NCBI GenBank assembly: GCA_965220505.1
Contig: CBDCQE010000001.1
Span: 868,001 to 932,000 of the forward strand
Direction of reading: 5' to 3'
Length of the DNA stretch: 64,000 nt
Source of the DNA: Bin87 sp965220505
GTDB lineage: Bacteria; Chloroflexota; Dehalococcoidia; Lucifugimonadales; UBA3495
The notes beneath the pieces were generated by a model. That model did no database searches, was not told where the DNA came from, and was given only the letters and a program-made list of their open reading frames with translations. Below are positions 61,641-64,000 of this stretch, piece by piece (position 1 is the first letter of the stretch; each line of letters starts with the position of its first letter). A program made the position numbers and the translations under genes.

Positions 61641-62195
61641 TCAGTAGGACTGTGCAGGGGCGACGGCCCCGGGCATTAGATCCGGGTTCTCAGCCTGAAT
61701 CGACTGGTATTTAGACGGGCACTTGACCAGGATATTGTCCGTCGCAAAGACCCCCTCGCGTCCGTCGTAATGCCCTTCCAGGATGATCTCCGAGTGCGGG
61801 TTGAAGAACAGGTCCGGCAGGACGCCCACGTAGCTCGCCTCCATTTGGGGGCTGCCTGGCGCAATGCCCGGCACGTCAACCTGCTTGTCGCCCAGGCTGA
61901 AGCGGGACATCGTTGACCCGTCCTCCCGGCGGAAGGTATCGGGAGCCAGGGCGCCGGCCACTCTCAGGGTCTGGCCGTCGTGGAGCTTGGGATCATCTAC
62001 GAACTCGCTAACGGTGACGAAATACAGCGTGTTCCCCGGGAAGGCTGCGTAAACCATGTAGGCCACGGCCAGGGCGATCACGCCGCCGAGGATCAACAAC
62101 CGCGTGCGGTGGTTGCGCCACGCGGATCGCTCCGCCTCTTCCTCCGGGGATGACACCGCTGCCGGAACGGGTCCGGTATATGGATCAGTCTGCAT
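61641..62195 (-). CDS. ccmE: Cytochrome c maturation protein CcmE, CXXXY type
   Basis: A 184-residue heme chaperone. One membrane helix near residues 32-52 (LLILGGVIALAVAYMVYAAF) is followed by the OB-fold periplasmic domain (VSEFVDDPKLHDGQTLRVAG...). The heme-attachment motif is LVKCPSKYQ: Cys-x3-Tyr, instead of the classical His-x3-Tyr of proteobacterial CcmE. This variant is known from archaea, deltaproteobacteria and other groups. It receives heme from CcmABCD and hands it to apocytochromes. Last gene of the minus-strand ccmABCDE run; ccmD ends 44 bp upstream. Confidence 0.93.
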   Translation of the reverse strand: MQTDPYTGPVPAAVSSPEEEAERSAWRNHRTRLLILGGVIALAVAYMVYAAFPGNTLYFVTVSEFVDDPKLHDGQTLRVAGALAPDTFRREDGSTMSRFSLGDKQVDVPGIAPGSPQMEASYVGVLPDLFFNPHSEIILEGHYDGREGVFATDNILVKCPSKYQSIQAENPDLMPGAVAPAQSY

Positions 62196-62239
62196 GAAAA
62201 CTCAGCGTGGGGTCGGTTTTTGGGCCAATACCATTATAC

Positions 62240-62428
62240 CTACAGGGTCCGGTTCTCATCGCCGTCGCCCGGCTCCTCGGCGGATTCAACCGTTTCCTGC
62301 AGTTCCTGCAAGTCCCGTTGCACCGACTGACGGCGCCACGACATGTACGCCGCGTAGATGAAGAACACCGCCCACACGACGGCGAAAGCGGCGAACAGGA
62401 ACGGCAGGTTGTTGGGTGGCACGGTCAT
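62240..62428 (-). CDS. ccmD: CcmD-like small membrane protein
   Basis: A 62-residue protein: MTVPPNNLPFLFAAFAVVWA begins a single membrane helix (residues 8-28), followed by a basic segment (YMSWRRQSVQRDLQELQETVES) and an acidic tail. Size, helix and place between ccmC and ccmE match CcmD, which helps release holo-CcmE from the ABC complex. The longer upstream frame (to 62533) overlaps ccmC and is rejected; the ATG at 62428 directly abuts the ccmC stop. Confidence 0.8.
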   Translation of the reverse strand: MTVPPNNLPFLFAAFAVVWAVFFIYAAYMSWRRQSVQRDLQELQETVESAEEPGDGDENRTL

Positions 62429-62429
62429 T

Positions 62430-63164
62430 CTAATCGTAGGTTCCTTGACGGCGAATGGCGGAAACGGCGTCCTCGGCTCCCCGCAAGGCCACCCGTTCCA
62501 GCAACAGATACGAGAACAGGGCCAGCGCGGCAATCAGCGAAAAGACGAGTATCCGGGCCATGATGGGCTCCAGGGCGTCGTCCGCCGCCTCGGGCCCGAT
62601 CACCTGCACTGGGTGTATCGACCGCCACCACTGCACGGAATAGTACACGATAGGCACATCGACAAACCCGATGATGCCGACCACGGCCGACCAGGCTCGT
62701 CCCTGTTGCGGCGTCGGGGCGTAGTGGCGAATCATCAGGTACGCGACGTAGATCAGCCAAAGGATCAAGGTCGTGGTGAGCCGAGGCTCCCAGGTCCACC
62801 ATACTCCCCACACCGGGCGGGCCCAGATAACTCCGGTGATCAAGGCCAGGGTGACGAACACGACGCCGACTTCTGCGGCCGCATGAGCCACGCGGTCCCA
62901 CATTTCCCCCCGTCGTATGAGGTAGCCGATGCCGGCTACGGCGCAAACCAGGAACCCCAGAAACGAAAGGATGGAGATGGGGACGTGGATGTAGAAGATT
63001 CGCTGGATATGACCCAACACCTGGTCGGTGGGCGCTACAACGAAAATGAGATACCCGTCGATGATGGTCAGGACTGCCGTGACTACCAGCAACCAGAGAC
63101 GGGTATCGCGGAGGGAGGATCGAATCGGGCTGTCGGTGGGGCCACGGCCCGCTATCGCCGCCAA
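62430..63164 (-). CDS. ccmC: Heme exporter protein CcmC
   Basis: A 244-residue membrane protein with six helices. The tryptophan-rich WWD-type loop is GVWWTWEPRLTT (Glu in place of the usual Asp). The external histidines lie in FYIHVPISILSFLG and RSIHPVQV. CcmC presents heme to CcmE. It starts 6 bp downstream of the ccmB stop and is followed at once by ccmD. The overall sequence matches CcmC closely. Confidence 0.93.
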   Translation of the reverse strand: MAAIAGRGPTDSPIRSSLRDTRLWLLVVTAVLTIIDGYLIFVVAPTDQVLGHIQRIFYIHVPISILSFLGFLVCAVAGIGYLIRRGEMWDRVAHAAAEVGVVFVTLALITGVIWARPVWGVWWTWEPRLTTTLILWLIYVAYLMIRHYAPTPQQGRAWSAVVGIIGFVDVPIVYYSVQWWRSIHPVQVIGPEAADDALEPIMARILVFSLIAALALFSYLLLERVALRGAEDAVSAIRRQGTYD

Positions 63165-63170
63165 ATTATG

Positions 63171-63845
63171 CTATCCCTCGAACACATACCCGAAGATCCA
63201 CGGACATATTACCAAAAAGAGCGCGTCGAAGACCACCAGCAGCGGGAGCCACCGGGTCCAGACTGCCTGCATCGGACCACCTTGCAGAACCAGGGCGGTG
63301 GCTTCCACCGCGGCGATGATCACCGGAACAATCACCGGGAAAAAGAGCACGGGCAACAGGATTTCTCGCGACCGGGTTTGAGCCGCGATGGCCGCGAAAA
63401 ATGTCCCAACCGTGGCAAACCCGATCGTCGCCAGCAGGATGATCAGCCCCAAGGTCGCCGACAGGGCCGGCAAGCCGAGCATGACAGCGAACACCGGCAG
63501 CAGCACGACCTCGATCACCAGCATGAAAGCCAGCGTGCCCAGCATCTTGCCCAGGAACACGGCGTCGCGGCTAACCGGGGCCGCAAGCAGGCCATCCAGC
63601 GCGCCTTGCTCCTGTTCCCGCGCAAACGCCCGGTTCATCGCCAGCACTCCGACGAAACCATAAGCCACCCAGAGGAGACCCGGGGCCACCGGCGCCAGGC
63701 TGCCGGGTGTCCGGTTCAGCCCGAAGTTGAAAACGACGACGACGATGAGCCCGAAGATCAGGGCGGAAACAACGGTGTCGCGGGAACGAATTTCGAGCCG
63801 AACATCTTTCCACGCTATGGCCAGGGTCGCGTTGAGCAGCCTCAT
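63171..63845 (-). CDS. ccmB: Heme exporter ABC permease CcmB
   Basis: A 224-residue protein with six predicted helices. MRLLNATLAIAWKDVRLEIRSRDTVVSALIFG is the typical CcmB start. AFAREQEQGALDGLLAAPVSRDAVFLGK is the family signature in the cytoplasmic loop. It is the membrane partner of the CcmA ATPase, whose 3' end lies 26 bp upstream; ccmC follows 6 bp downstream. Confidence 0.92.
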   Translation of the reverse strand: MRLLNATLAIAWKDVRLEIRSRDTVVSALIFGLIVVVVFNFGLNRTPGSLAPVAPGLLWVAYGFVGVLAMNRAFAREQEQGALDGLLAAPVSRDAVFLGKMLGTLAFMLVIEVVLLPVFAVMLGLPALSATLGLIILLATIGFATVGTFFAAIAAQTRSREILLPVLFFPVIVPVIIAAVEATALVLQGGPMQAVWTRWLPLLVVFDALFLVICPWIFGYVFEG

Positions 63846-63871
63846 GGGCGAGACTATCCTACCGGGTGGTT

Positions 63872-64000
63872 TCAGCCGCGAGCGGCGCCGGGTTTCGATA
63901 CGGCTACGACATCAGGATGCCAAGTCAACTCTTCAATCAATCTGCCCCGTTCCAGTGTCAGAACGCGGTCGGCCCAGGACTGTCCGATTTCGGAGCTGTG
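63872..64000 (-). CDS. ccmA: Heme exporter ATP-binding protein CcmA (C-terminal fragment)
   Basis: Only the last 42 codons are inside the window. The readable sequence HSSEIGQSWADRVLTLERG and a short tail ending in GAARG matches the end of an ABC ATPase (H-loop remnant, then WADRVLTLERGRL). Its position directly upstream of ccmB identifies it as CcmA. Confidence 0.8.
   Translation of the reverse strand, partial: HSSEIGQSWADRVLTLERGRLIEELTWHPDVVAVSKPGAARG

Overview
The window is a GC-rich, densely coded bacterial chromosome segment with short intergenic gaps, one tRNA gene and no insertion sequence, phage or CRISPR array that I can see. The gene set suggests a Chloroflexota member, possibly a SAR202/Dehalococcoidia-like lineage. 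It includes monomeric isocitrate dehydrogenase, a SdhABE-type succinate/fumarate oxidoreductase, a two-subunit 2-oxoacid:ferredoxin oxidoreductase, a CXXXY-type CcmE, endonuclease Q, an actinobacterial-like bifunctional dCTP deaminase and several CaiB/BaiF and HpaB genes. The assignment is inference from gene content and was not tested phylogenetically.

Layout. 1-4079: end of a nuo operon (nuoL C-terminus, nuoM, nuoN). 4102-6073: NAD kinase and two tandem Nudix hydrolases. 6151-9836: sdhA, sdhB and an HdrB-like sdhE. 9925-15182: an unknown gene, a GSAM-like aminotransferase, and malate and isocitrate dehydrogenases. 15415-24601: MFS symporter, YyaL-type thioredoxin-domain protein, two CoA-transferases and an MMPL/RND exporter. 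24914-26493: two thioredoxin-fold lipoproteins, each with an in-frame TGA where TlpA-like proteins have the first redox cysteine. 26580-29625: thrS and prfB, the latter with a programmed +1 frameshift. 29622-33901: dcd-ribD-ribE-ribB-ribBA. 33906-36261: SIMPL protein, acyl-CoA dehydrogenase, small membrane protein. 36462-37844: selA. 37888-43835: hydrolase, endonuclease Q, RimI-like acetyltransferase, PAC2 protein, protoglobin, degenerate AroQ-like protein, small proteins. 43901-49977: tRNA-Glu, argC, nth, MFS exporter, sulfotransferase, esterase. 50043-54668: HpaB-type monooxygenase, pstS with a structured leader, M24 peptidase. 55021-57717: metal-handling genes (His-rich protein, CDF exporter, metal ABC permease). 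57802-61516: glycosyltransferase and korAB. 61641-64000: ccmEDCBA on the minus strand, with ccmA cut by the window end.

The strongest biological story is selenocysteine. The two tandem TlpA-like genes carry UGA in the motif ATW-U-P-x-C-R-A-E-L. Each UGA is followed, after the same 10-nt spacing, by an 18-nt hairpin with an identical AGUUG apical loop and one compensated base pair between the copies (U-A versus C-G), as expected for a bacterial SECIS. selA, the selenocysteine synthase gene, lies about 10 kb downstream. selB, selD and tRNA-Sec were not seen here.

Other points of interest are a terminator/antiterminator-like leader upstream of pstS, a family of short GGGGCG-type palindromes in intergenic regions, an AroQ-fold protein that has lost its catalytic residues, and a promoter with a perfect palindromic operator in front of a His-rich metal-binding protein.
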